Below are positions 22,334 through 36,400 of a stretch of DNA of 64,000 nucleotides, one piece after another; positions within the stretch are counted from its first letter, which is position 1; each line of letters begins with the position of its first letter. The DNA lies in assembly GCA_000727475.1 (NCBI GenBank), contig KL647303.1, forward strand, positions 2,279,366 through 2,343,365, written 5' to 3'. The notes below the pieces were generated by a model that saw nothing but the letters and a program-made list of their open reading frames with translations, made no database searches and was not told where the DNA came from. The translations under genes and the position numbers were made by a program. Source of the stretch: Sarcocystis neurona (lineage: Eukaryota > Apicomplexa > Conoidasida > Eucoccidiorida > Sarcocystidae).

Positions 22334-24330
22334 CTAAAGGCCACCCCCCCCATCGGAATGGAACGTTTTCCCCACGTCTATTATCAAGAGAGGGGGAGAA
22401 GGCGAGTAAGGAAGAGAGAGCGCACGCGCGGCTCTTTCTGTCTTTCTGTGTGTCTGTCTCTACATTTGTGTATGCACGTCTATCTGTGGCTGTACATGTG
22501 TACACATGTATATATGTATATGTATGTATGTATGCATGTATATGTAAGATGTACACACATATATGTATGTATCTGCATGAATACACATACGCATCTACGT
22601 ATGTATGTACTTATGTATGTACGCATGTATGCATGCGCATGCACACACACCACCGGCTCGGTCCTACCTACAGCACCTTTTCTGCTAATAAGGAAGAACG
22701 CAGCGCGCTGTTGGCTTCTTCGCTGCCCGGCCTTCCTCCCCACAGACACAGACTCACACATGCACACACGTATATTCTGTTGATATGAACCAGTAGACAC
22801 CCCTTCCACGTCCACACACAGACACACACACATGCTTCCCTTTCCCTGCGCCTTCTACGCCCCTCCAGCGACTACTTCTTTTACACCCGCCGCAGACACT
22901 TCCAGATACTTGTTCAGTCGCGCAGATGTAACTTGTGACCCTGGGCCGCCCGCGCGCCATACCCGGTTGTTTCCCCTACTTGTCAATCCCCACCTCTGTG
23001 CCAGCAGCCACATATATATATGTATACACATCTATATATACGCGTGTCCATCCATCCATACACATATAGGCGTATATACGTATTTGCGTATACATGTTTG
23101 TATGCATACACACACGTATATGTGTATGTGTGTACACAACATGTACAGGCACAGACACACCTGTATATATATATATACATATATAGAGGCACACAGACAC
23201 AGAGAAGGAGAGGAAGAACACCGTGTGCGCTCTCTCTCGATAAAGTAACGTGGGAAAAACGCGTAACGATGCCCCTGCGCGTGTCCGGCCTCTCTCGCTT
23301 TCTGTCTGCGTCCCCGCTTGTTTTCTCTGCGTGAACTTACTCTGCTGGGGCAAGGAGATACAGACGACTCGCTCGGCGAGACGAGAACCGCCTCAGAAGA
23401 CGATTCGCCTTACCCAGCAGGCAACAAGTGGAAAATGGACGTGCGGATGGTCAAGCCGAGCGCGGCGGCGTTCACGCAGCAGCAGGCACGGCACACACTA
23501 GCGACGGGGAGAGCCCCTGCAGTTTTACCAGCAGCTCTCACTTTCTTTCCTCTCGAATATATCTAGCGCATGCAACCACGAACTCCGGCGCACTTCGCCT
23601 TCTTTCCCCAGCCACAGGTGCACACACATATGTTAATGCGGCTGGTACATGTACACACACAAATATATCTGCATATGTATATGTGAATACAGCTGATACA
23701 TGTACACGTACATACATGTGTATCTATGCATACGTATACGTTGATAGAGATTCCTCACGGCACACGTGTACATATATATATTTGTATGGATGCAGCTGGC
23801 ACATGCACATATATATATATATATATATATGAGAATAGCTCACACTTGTCCAGACACGTATATGGTGTGAATACAGTTCACACACGTACAGACCCATATA
23901 CACATATATATATATATATATACGCGCGCAGAGTTGACACATGTACAGACATATACATGGTGTGAATACACTTCACACATGTACATATATATATATATAT
24001 ACGGAGTCGACACACGTACAGACACACACACGGACACAACTGGCCATGTAGAGATAGGGACATGTACATCCATCTCTTACGGATATGTACGTACATCTCT
24101 GTATCTCTGTGTGACGTCACACACGCAGAGACAGAGAGGTAGAAGGATGCAGACGTACACACAGAGAATTCACATGCGCACCGAAGGACGTCCGTCAGTT
24201 CTTCAGAACTGTTCAAACAGAGGGAGGTCTTTGATCCACATATATATATATCTTTTGGATAAATGTACAGATGCACGCGCATGTTTGCTCGGCGCGTACA
24301 CCCCACACATAGACACAGATACCCACACAC

Positions 24331-24361
<31 letters not shown>

Positions 24362-24491
24362 AGCCTGGAGCCACCTTTGCTGCTGTTGTTTTTCGTCTAC
24401 TTTTCGTTGCTGTTCCCTTTTTGCTTCGCAGTGAACTTGTGGGGAGAGTGAGGGAAAAGCAGCAGCAGCGAGACGACAGCGCAGGACGTAC
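22334..24491. other. Repeat-rich intron or intergenic DNA
   Basis: TG/TA and CA/TA simple sequence fills 22490-22640, 23010-23190 and 23620-24010. There is a long (TG)n run at 24333-24361 and a (TA)n run at 23811-23830. A short low-repeat island at 23260-23570 is open on both strands. Read as +, it follows acceptor CCTTACCCAG; read as -, the same bases form a donor CTGG|GTAAGG after a plausible exon (ALGLTIRTSIFHLLPAG). Its strand cannot be settled here. Confidence 0.35.
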
Positions 24492-27400
24492 TCGAACATC
24501 AAAAATTACGTCGCGCCACTTGGTCGAGATGGACGGCGGATTTGTCGCTTCGAGTTCCTGCACCGCCTGCAGCAATAAGAAAAAGAAAGCCGGCTGCCGC
24601 GTCGCTTCCTCTTCTCGAGCGTGCAGTCAATTCGTCGCACGAAAAAAGATCTGTTGCGCTGGGAGAGATGCCCTTGCTGCCACTGCACTCGACCACCAGC
24701 ATAACGACACGCTCTGTCGAGTACTACTTCGCAGCAGCAGGAACAGCAGCAGCACGAGCAGCCGCAACAGCAGCAGCAACAGTAGCGGGAACAGCAGCAC
24801 CGGCAGCAGCAGCACCGACAGCTGCAGCAGCAGGCGCGAACACATCGCTGCTGTTTGGAAAGGCAGGGGGTAGACGTAGGAGCCGCATCTGCATCCTCTG
24901 TCGGCAGCCACGCTGCAGCGCTCTCTCAATCATTTCGCCTGTAAATATTCTAAAGCTTGGCCGGGTAAGGATGACATGCGCAGGAGCGGCAGCAGCTCCT
25001 CTGTATCACGCGGACGCATCATCCTCGCAATTATCGAATGAATACATGCACACACGCAAACCGAGCTGTATCTCCTGTCTCTCTCACGTGACAATATATA
25101 TATACATACATACATATATGCACGTATTCATACATACATACATACATACATACGTGAAGCCACATACTTACATGCAGCCATACACTTACGCGTAGCCACA
25201 TACTTATATACAGCCGCACACTCATATACTGCCGTACACTCACATGCAGCCGTACACTTATATACTGCTGTACACTTACATACAGCCGTACACTTATATA
25301 CAGCCGTATACTTATATACTGCCGTCCAGTTACATACTGCCGTACACTCATATACTGCCGTATATTTATCCGTTTGTGCATGTTTGTACACACCGATCTG
25401 CTTGTCTGCGCACTTCACCAACATACGTATATATGTATGTGTAGTGAAAGAAAGCGTGTGTTTACGTCTCTGCATGCGCCTGTAGAATATCAAGACTTTG
25501 TCAACATGTTCGTGTAGAAGAGACGTCAGAAATCTGTTACCCGCACTTTGTGTGTGTCCCCCTCTGTGTGTGTGTGTGTACCTTCTATCGATCTAGCATT
25601 GCACACTTATTATCCGGGTAATCTGTTATCCACCCTGTTGTACACTTCACACTACAGAACTACTCTTGTACACTTTTCTATCCATTTATATCTATCTCTA
25701 TTCCTCCCACTTGTATCTACTCTTGTTCTATCTATTTATGTCTGTCTGTGTCTATATCTGTCTATGTCTACCTCTCTATATGTGTCCACATCTATATCTG
25801 TCTACGTATATTTGCCCATATCTATCTGTAGCTATATCTGTCTATCTGTATCCGTCCATGCCTCTATCTGCGCCTATATCTATTTACTTATCTGTCTATT
25901 TCTCTACCTGTCTATCTGTATCTGTATCTACCTATGAGTATCTGTCTAGATCTATCTATCTACATCTGCCAACGTATATCTACCTGTATCTATACCTACA
26001 GCCATCTATTTGTAGCCACCTATATCTATCTTACTACATTTACCTGTAGCTGACTACCTATCGATATCAGGGTACAGGGTACCTCTATCTCTCTACATCC
26101 GTCTATATATATATATGTGTATATGTATATCTATATATCTATGTGCCTCTATCTGTCTGCATCCGTCTATATCTACGTGCATATCTATCTATATATATGT
26201 GTAGGTGCAGCCTATCCTACGTAGAGTATTATCTTGTTAATATATTTAATGTTGCACCTGTGGCCACTCCTTCATAGTCTCGATCCTCTGTTCAGTTACA
26301 CGAATACAAATACGCCTTCCGTTTTCTCTCTTTCTACGTTACACACAAAAAAGACAGAGACGGTGCAATTCTGCGTCTCTCGGGGATATCCGTGATTTTC
26401 TCCCTCTCTCTTTCTGTGTCTCGACAGTGTAAACACACGTGTATATCAATATAAATACAAATATCGGAATATACGTATGTATATATATATATTCTCTCCA
26501 TACTGTACTTTCTGTTACAGATCGACGTCTATATCCGTGAATAAGCACACACACATATATATGTTTTGTACATACTGTACTCCCTCTGATCGGTCCACGT
26601 ATATATATTCATGTACACATATATATATATATATATGCACGTGTGTACATATGTATATATATACATATATATATTACCTACTGTCGTCTCCATAGTAGGC
26701 TTGCCCGTGTACCGATATATATATATATGTATATATTCCTAACAGTGTACGTCCCCTAGTAGACCCACGACATATCCATGAACATACATATATATATATA
26801 TTCTACATGTTGTACTCTCTCTAATAAACTTAGGTGTATACCCGTATGCATACGTGTATATACATGTCCTGTACGTGTGTCGGACCCCCACTGATTTTGT
26901 ATTTTGTCCACTTTTGCGCATTTATGTCATTTCTCCTTCCTCTCCTTTAAGTCCTGTCAACACTTCTGTGTGCACCACTCGTTTCCAACGAATTTTGCGG
27001 GGAAGATTTACCTGCACCATGACGCGGGCAAGTCCTCGGGGCTCCAGCAGCCGCAGATCCACCGCGCGACGTGCGGCGTGGATGTACGTCCTGCAGTCCC
27101 ACCACAAGTTGCCGCAAGAACACTCTCATTTGCTTCTTAATCTTCTTCTTTTCTTGGTTTCCCCCTCTGTCCTTTTCTTCCTCGTTTTCTCTTCCTCTGA
27201 CTGTTGCCATTCACTTTCTTCAGGCACGCTAAGAGACAGAGAGAGCAAGACGAAAATTCGACGAGAGACGGAGACGGAGAGACGGGGTCACGAAACGAGA
27301 CACTCATGCAGGAGAAGAAACTACGGGAGCAAACGTCTTCTGATAATACGTTGTGTACACACACCCACACGCATGCACACGCACGTACGCAGCATGCCCA

Positions 27401-30400
27401 CGCATGTATAAACGCATATCCGACAGCATGCTAGCAGCAGCGAGACTTTCGAGAGAGATACAGACAAACAGGCGAGAAAAAGAGAAGGCATTGGCTTCCG
27501 CACATATATATATATACATGAATACGCACAACACACCCACATATATCTACATACCTATCATAACGCATGCCAGTCAAGAGATGTTGAGAGACGGAGACAG
27601 GCAGAAAACGTGTATATATACACACACACACACACGTATACACACGTAAATAAATATCTAGAAGCAACGCAGGACAGACTCAAGTAGCGACCACATCAAC
27701 AACCTTCTCCACGCGCTAGCATCACCCCCATCTATGTATATATATGCACGTGCATTCCTTCGTATACGTATAAACTCCTACATCTTCTTCATTGTCGTCT
27801 CTGTATCTATCTATCCACTTTTACAAATACATATACACGTACGTCTATGTGCACATGCACACCGAGAAGTATATTCGTATATCTGCTGCCTGGTCGTCTA
27901 CCGATCTGTATATTTCTCTGTGCAAGTGAACTTCGGGATACACATATATAGGCATATTCGTCTATCCGTCTGTACACCTCGATACACACTTAAACAGATT
28001 TATATTTCTGTAGACATATCGACCTCGGAATATATATATATATATTTATGTAGGGCATGTTTGTCTGTCTATCTATCTATACACCTACACACATATATAT
28101 ATGCATAAACTTCGACAGCGGAACGAAGCGATAAACGCAGGGAGACCATGTGTAGAGGATTGTATACGCGTCTTTTGAGCAGGGACAGACGCAGAGTTCA
28201 GCAGGCGCCCGTTCGCACGCGCGCGTCTACAGACGCGGCTACGCGTAGGTGGAAATTTAGAGAGACAGAGAGAAATGAGAGACAGATGCACGTCTTGACG
28301 AAAACAGGGAGAAATTTGTCGCGCGTGCCATGTCTGCATGCAGCCAAAGTCCACTATCTATCCACTTGTTCCCCTGGTGTACTGACACCAGCAGCGGGAG
28401 ACACAGGAGACGGGCTGGTGACACAGACACTCGAGGAGACGGTGCATGCACACAGAGACGCCAGGGTACCGCCGTTCACGCAGACGCAAAAAAATGCAAC
28501 TCCGCACCCACGCAGATGACGGACGCATCTTCCTATCGCCAACGCGCGTCAACTTGCATGCGTCTTCATCCTGCAGTGGTCACCTCCCCATGCCTCCTTT
28601 GTTTACGAAGACCTCCTTTCCCCATAGGACCGCACAGAGCTAATACGCGACCCCAGTGCAATGGAAACAGGAGAAAATGGGTGCGACGTCGGGTGTCTGT
28701 ACACCTGGGATGATGTCTGCAGCCGCCACACCCCCGTCCCCCCCGAGTGGCGTCGCGACACGGGGTGTACGTACACCTGGGACGAGGTCTGCAGGCGCAC
28801 CCCCCCTGTTTCCCTGGCTTCACGACACGGCTGTACGTACACCTGGGATGAGGTCTTCAGGCGCCGCACCCCCCCTTCTCCCTCCGGCGTGGTGGTGTCG
28901 CTTTGAGAGGGTGTATGTGCGTATACATATATATGCTATGTGTGTGTCGGTGGGGCTGTGGCTGTGTCTGGCGGCGGTCGTCCATACACGTATATATATA
29001 TATACCTGAAGAAGACTATTGGGACACCGTTGACTGAGTAGTCCTGGGGCAGCCTGGCGCCGCGGGCGAAGTCCCCAACAAAGTGTAGGAAAATTGCCTT
29101 GACCTTCTCTGGCAGTTGGCGAGCCATCAGCTCGCCTGCATGTCTGTCCATTTCCCCGGTGTCTCCAATCCAGACGTACCTGCGCACGCGCACAGCTGCT
29201 TCGAATAAATCGCGTGCAACGCAGAGAGCGCGACGACAGCGGAGACGAAACACGCACTCGCGCAGAGACACGCGCCCTCCGAGCACGAACTCACAGAGGT
29301 GAACTGAGAGAGAAAGGAAGAGAGAGATATGATGAACTGAGAGAGGAATGAAGTGCTCGCGAGCGGACAAGGGAAGGAGCAGCAGGCCACAGCACGCGCG
29401 GCCAACAGCCGAAAAAAAAGAGAAGCTGCGACTGCGAGGAGCTCGAGCAGCTGCGGGACGCACGGCTACCCGGCAGCAGCAGCAGTACCAGGAGGAGGAG
29501 AGGCAGCGGCAGCAGGAACAGCAGCAGCCCCACATGCAAGCGACTCATGAGATACACACATATACATATGTAGAGAGAACGCGCTAGCGAAATGACGTGG
29601 TCGATGTAGGCGCATCCCCTCCTCTCCTGTAAATGAGCAGAGGTGGATGCGCCGCCGCGACTGTAGGGGGACACCACAGACGCACACATTCTTTCGTTCT
29701 CTGCAAGCCGAGGTAGACTTGCCCTGCCGACACGAACACTTACGAAGAAGCAGGACACGTGGAGAGACGACGCTGGAGCAGCAACCGCAGCTCCTGCGAC
29801 AGTGACAGAAGCAGCAGCGAGAGGAGCAGGAGCCACTGCTGCAGCAGCGAGAGAAGCAGCAGTGCGAGGACCAGCTACAACAGCTGCAGCTGTGAGAGGA
29901 GCAGCAGCACTTGCAGCTGTGACAGGAGGAGCAGCAGCAGTTGTAGCAATGAGAAGAGCAGCAGCAGCAGCAGCGCGTGGCATGAACAGGAGCAGCTTTG
30001 CAGGAGCAGCAGTGGTAAACGAGAGCCGCTGCAATTTTCCCTGTCTGCGCGCGTCGTCACTTTCTCTCTCTCACTTGACGTTGGGGTGTCGAACAGAGAG
30101 ACGCGTGTGGAGAAGCAGCAAATTTTCGAATTTTCGCCTGCCCTTTTCACTCGGGAAAATCCACTCGTTCAGCGTGGAGTAGAGCACCCTACAAACAAAA
30201 GAGCCCCAGCAGCAAAAAAGGAAGAAGAGACAGGACAAATCATCGCAGCAGCTGCACCCCCCCTGCGTCCTCTTCCTCTTCCTAAAGCAGCAGCACCCCC
30301 GTCCCAGTTTCACCGACGTGCAGCGTCAGCAGCAGCAGCACCACTGGCAGCAGCACCAGCAGCAGCCACGTCACGCAGCCGCAGCAGCAGGCATACAAGA

Positions 30401-33400
30401 AAGGCTGTTCTCTTGCGGCGGAAGCCCTCCGCGTTCTAATCTTGCTGCACAGTGCCAGTGCAGCAGCAGGGTCACAAGCACCACACAGGAAGCAACAGCG
30501 GCACCACGAGCAGCAGCAGGAGCAGGAGCAGCAGGGGCAGCACTAGGCAGCTTCTCTCAGCAGCAGCTCTCCCAGGTGCACAACAGCGCGCAGGTGCTCC
30601 TCCACCTTGCGAGTCTCTCGCGGCAGCAGCACCACCTGCTCTCTGAAGGTGGATGACAGCAGCGGGGACTACCACGACGCACGTGCATGCCTTGCCGGCC
30701 ACCGCTGAGCGACAGCAGTACTGGTCGCAACAGCAGCACTTCTCTGCAGTAGTCGCAGCGCCAGCAACATTCCACAAGTTTCATGGAGCGCCAGCGGGAG
30801 CTGTTGCCTCCCCAGCAGCACAGCGCCTGTGGGGCTGTCGCGCAGCAGTGGCACACACTCTACTAGGGAAAGAGGCAACTGAGAACAGCGACGGCCGTAA
30901 ATTCTTCCTAGACGAGCTCATAGCGCAGTAGCAGCAGCGCAGTCTCCAAGCAGCAACCGCAACAAGGACTTCGCGCAACAGCAGTGGGGGGTAGCAATCG
31001 GCAAACAGCGGCAGCAGCACCTGAGTCCCGCCCAGCAGTAGCACAGAAGCCGCAGCGGCGAAGCTGCACGTGCCGCATCATCGTCTGATCGCTGTGATGC
31101 AGCAGGAGCAGCACAAGCAGCAGCAACCGCACTGCCCACTGCAGCAGCAGCAGCAACGGCCCGACCCAGCAGCAGCAGCGGCGCACCTTTTTCTGCAGCA
31201 AGAACGCCAGACACGCGGCAGGAAAACAAGAAGAGCAAGAGGAAGACGAAGACGTCGGGTGAGGGGGGGTTGAGAAGGAGGAGAGACGCGAGAAGCGGAA
31301 GAAATCTCGGACCGCGGGGAGGGAAGGGAACGAGAAAGAACGCGAAAATCGGAAGAGAAGGAAGAGGCAGAAGACGTAGACAAAGAAGAGGAAGACGACA
31401 AAGAGAAGAATGCGAAGGCGGCAACGAGAAGTTGACGGAGACGGCGACAGCGAAGAAGCGAGACGGGACAGGACGACGAGGCGACACGAAGGAAAAGATT
31501 CAAAGAGAAGGACGAGTAGCGTAAAGACAGAAAGGAGAACAGGAGAGGAAGGCGAGGGGCAAGAGAGCACCGGACGCCAAGACAGACAGAAGGGAGAGGG
31601 AGAGGAAAGCAGCAGAAAAGCTTGTACTTGTTTTGGCAGTCTATGCCCCAGCCTTTGACGCCCCTCCGCAGCGCAGTCTCACGCAGCCGCTGGTTCAACA
31701 CGCTATCCGCAGTTATAGGCACCTGGAGCAGCACAGCAGCAACAGCAGCGGCACAGCAGCAGCAGCACAGCACAGGGAGCTGCACAGCTGCATCCCCACA
31801 CGCGGATATACACCGGAAGACACAGATGTGCTTCAGACACACACACACACACGCGGGTGCGCGTGCTTCTCCTATACATACATATTTATATATCTTTTGT
31901 ACAAGCATACAACAAATGCATGTGCGTGCCCCTCGGAGACACACACGTGCTTCAGACACGTGTGAGCGTGTTTCTCCTACACTCTCCTACACATATATAT
32001 TTATATATTCACACAAATATGTATATGCACATGTCTATACGACCCGGTATATATGCACGTACATGTCTCTCTCTCTTTTTATTGAGGGGCGCGCCACCGC
32101 CTGCAGGCGCCTACCTGTCCACATGTATTATCTCCACGCGTACATACATACCCATACATGTATGTCTCATGCACGTATACGAGTATTACGACTTATTTCC
32201 TTCCACGGGTAGACACCTGCGGGCACGAGTGGCTCTTCGTGTCTCCCCGTCACCGTCTCCCTCGCTCGACCTCACTGTCTGTCTCTGCCTTCCCCTCGCC
32301 TCCAGAACTCCCCTTCTTCTCTTGAAGTCTCTCTTTTTATTTCGCTTCCCCTCTTTTTCTCCCTTTGCCTCCTCGGCATTTCCCTGCCTGTCTGGCCCTC
32401 TCTTCTTATCGCCATCTTTCTCAATCATCCCCTCTCCTTTTCAAGCCTTCTCGTTCTCCCCCTTCCTATTCTTGTCTGCTGTCTCTGTCTCTCGGCCTCT
32501 GCTTCCTGCTGCTGCTGCTTCTCTCCCCTGCGCGGAGCCGCGTGTTGTGGGGGAGACGACGTTCTTGCGGCACGTGCAGTGAGGGGATCGAGGAAGTTGC
32601 CACCGTCGCAGTTTCATTTTTCGGCTGGCGAACTGCTCTGTCCTTCTGCCACACGCAGACGTAGAACAAGCCCACGTCCCCGTCTCTATACAGACATTCT
32701 GTGTGGACATCTGCCTTACACGTGTGTACGTGTATGTATACGCATATTTGTATGCATGAGTTTATGTGGGATGTACATTTGTATGTGTGTAGAATACCTA
32801 TATGTGTCTACACATACATGTATATATGCATCTACGCCTCTCCATACGTATGTGTATAGCTACAGTTGTATATACCGTATATACAATATGGTGTATACAC
32901 ATACATATGGTATATGTATGTATATATATATGTATATATCTGTACGCATACATGTGTCTGTAGATCTGTATATGTACATATATGTACACACCTGTATATT
33001 TGTCCGTATACATATGGATGTGTGTACGTACGCATGTATGATGTACATTTGTGTATACATATATATATATATATGTGTATATATATATGTACACATGTAT
33101 GCATGCATGTACGTGTATATGTATGCATGTGAGTGTGTGTATGTGTGTATGCACATACGCGTATATACGTGAATGTATGTACGTCTGCATGTGTGCACGC
33201 TTATATCTGCGTATGTCTGTATATGTACGTATATATAAATACGCAAGTATCTACGCATATATGTTTATATGTGTATGTATGTACGTCTGTGTGCATGTAG
33301 GCCTATATCGGCGTATGCTTGTATATGTATATATATATGTATACATCTGCGTGTATGTGTCTGTATATGTATGTGTGCACGCAGATAATCTACCGAAGGA

Positions 33401-36400
33401 GACGTAGCGAGGGACAGGGAGAAATGCAGCTCCGGCATATTTAAAATGGGGAGAAGTTTTCTCCGTCTACCTACTGCAACCTGTGAGAAACGAACGAGCG
33501 CTGCGCGCGAACGTCTCGAACAAACAACTAGAACGCATTCTCCTTCTCCACGAGAAGGTACATCTTTTTACACCGCCACACACATACACGCATACATTTA
33601 CATGCATACGTACATATACATACATACATATACACACATATATACACATACATACATATCCATACATACATATCCATATACGCATATACATACATACATA
33701 TGCATACATATACGTACATATACATACATACATACACACATACACACATATATATACATACATATACATACCTAGAGACATACACACATATCCACACATA
33801 CATACATATACATACATACATATACATACATATATACACATACATACGTACACATACATACATACACATACATACATATACATGCATATACATACATACA
33901 TACATACATACATACATTTACATACATATAGGTACATATACATACATACATATACATACATACATATACATACATACATACGTACGTACACACATATATA
34001 TACATATACATATATATACACATACATACATATACATATACATACACACATATACAGACATATATATACACGCGTACACATACACATACGTGCATCCACG
34101 CATGCACACACTTTTTCTGCCCCTGCGTCTCCGTCTCTGTCTCCGTCTGTGCTTCTGAACCACCCCCCAGAGCTCTGCTCTATACACAACCATCACCCCC
34201 CCTGTCTTGGCGAGTACCACCCCACGTTTTCGTGCGCCACCACCCGACAGTTCTCACCGACCACCCGACAGTGCTCACCGACCACCCCACAGCAGTTCTG
34301 CACCACCTCCACGCAGGTCTACGCCACCCCACAGCAGTTCTCTGCCACCCCACCGCAGTTCTCGACCACCCGTAAGGGACCACCCCACACGTGTTAGCCA
34401 GCAGCCGAGACGCGTACCTGCGGAATACGGGCAGTGAGGACGCCGAGGGTGAGCGGCTTCTGATGCTGCTGCAGGCGGTGGGTTGCAAGTTCGAAGAGAA
34501 ACTGGAAGCAGCCGGGGTAGAAACTTCCTCGTTCGTACTGTGTGTCGATCCCGCCCAGGGGCACAGAGAGGAACGTCACTCCTCCGCTGGACCGCAGCGT
34601 GTCGTCGACGTCCACCAACACCTGCGAACCCCGCAACGTCGACCCCACACAACACCACCACCAGCCGCAGCAGCACCAGCAGCCGAAGCATGAGCTTCAC
34701 CACCCTCAGCAGCACGGGGAAGACGAAGCAGCACGGAGCAAAAGGAAATCACAGCACTTCCACGGACAAGAGGATGTGAAGAAGCAGGGCGAAGAAGAAG
34801 CAGCAGGGAGAAGAAGCTGTGGCTTCGGAGAAAGACACAAAGCAGCAGGGCCAGGGAGACGGAGAAGCAGCAGCCAGACGAACGTGGCTGCTGCGGCCGG
34901 ATGAAGGGAATCGGGAGGAAGAACAGCCGCAGGAGGACGAAGAAGACCCGCAGCAAGCAGAAGAAGGAGAGGAAGCAGACCACTAGCAGGACGAAGAGCA
35001 GCAGCAGCAGGAAGAAGAAGAGCAGCAGCAGCAGGAAGGTCAGAAGGAGCAGAAAGTACGTGAGCCACACCAGCCCCACGAAGCGGCGCAACAGCGGCGG
35101 CAAAAGCAAGAGCCGCAGCAATATAAACAGCGCTCCGAGCCATACAGACAGCCCGTCAGTACCGCGGTAGCATCACGCGTCAACACTCACAGCCGCAGCA
35201 ACACACGAGCAGCAGCAATACCTGCGGCTGTAGCAGTATTCTTATATATACACACACATATGCACATGTACACACATACATAACACATATATATATATAT
35301 GCGCATACACTTACTCACATACACACGTATATATTCCCCGGGAGCAGCTCGACACTTCGTCAACACATGCTACATATATTCGTATACGGCGAATCCCCGC
35401 AGTTACTGACATGCGCGTACGAACAGGAAAATATACGTATGCACGTATACGTACGTATATATATATATATATATATAGATATACGTGCACGTGTATGTAG
35501 ATGTGTAGGTACATATATATATGTATACACGTATGTCCGTATGTGTGTCTATGTGCATGTATATCTCTCTGTACATGAATGAATCTGTGGACATGTGCGT
35601 ATGTATGTATATGTACGTATATGTATGTATATGTATGTATATGTACGTATTTGTACGTATATGTATGTATACGCACGTATGTGTATGTACATGTACATGT
35701 ATGTATATGTGTATCCATGTGCATGTATATCTGTGTATATGTATATCTGTGTATATGTGTATCTGTGTGTATGTATGCCTATGTATACGTGTATCTATGT
35801 ATATGTATGTGTATGTATGTACACGGATGTCTGTCCATTTATAACCTGAGAAGGAAGATTTGCGTATGCTTCTTGCTGACGGGGCTCCTGCTGGAAGAAG
35901 CCAGGCGACACACCTGTAAGTCTCCGTACTGCTGCTGCTTGCTGCCGTCGTCGTCTGCGTCGAGGGTGGACGTTTTGCGAAGATGTGCAGCAGAAGCAGC
36001 AGCAGTGTCCGTGGCAGCAGCACCAGCAGCAGAGGGAGAGACGGGAGGCGCTGCCTCTGATGCAGCAGCGGGGGGAGCAGCAGCAGGTTTCGCTGACAGG
36101 GGATGCGACGGCGTGGTTGCGGCGCTGCTGCTGTCGGTGCTTCCCGCCTGCTGCGGGGCATTTTCTTCTTCTTTTTCTTCTCTCTGCTGCGACCCCACAT
36201 GACCCTCGCTGACCATCTCTCGACGGTTTTCCTCCTGCTGCTCCTCCTTCCGCTGCGGCTCCTTCGGTTCCTGCGGCGTGTCTCCTTCCCCCGCCCCCCC
36301 GGCTGCTGCTGCTTTCACAGGGCTGCTTTCTGTGCGCTGCAGCTGCGGCTGCGCATGCTGCTGCCGCTGTGGCTTCTGCTGTCGAGCCGCGGACTTCACC

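Larger units (their letters stand above)
24567..27011. other. Intron of the - strand phosphatase gene
   Basis: About 2.4 kb. It contains a CAG cluster at 24725-24840 next to a frame beginning MIERALQRGCRQRMQMRLLR on the minus strand at 24933. That frame looks protein-like and follows a possible acceptor, yet the flanking conserved exons read naturally when joined directly. It also holds the 18-bp repeat at 25160-25375, CTAT/CTGT sequence at 25680-26200, and several (TA)n runs at 26100-26800. Confidence 0.4.

Noticed and set aside
28148..28519. 123-codon + strand ORF with ATG
   Set aside because: In an intron of the minus-strand phosphatase gene; no motif, ordinary chance length for this GC-richer island.
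32579..33172. 197-codon + strand frame rich in Tyr/Cys/Ile
   Set aside because: Produced by TGTATG-type repeats; no coding signal.
33483..34397. 304-codon + strand frame rich in Thr-Tyr-Ile-His
   Set aside because: Produced by ACATAT/ACATAC repeats inside a phosphatase intron.
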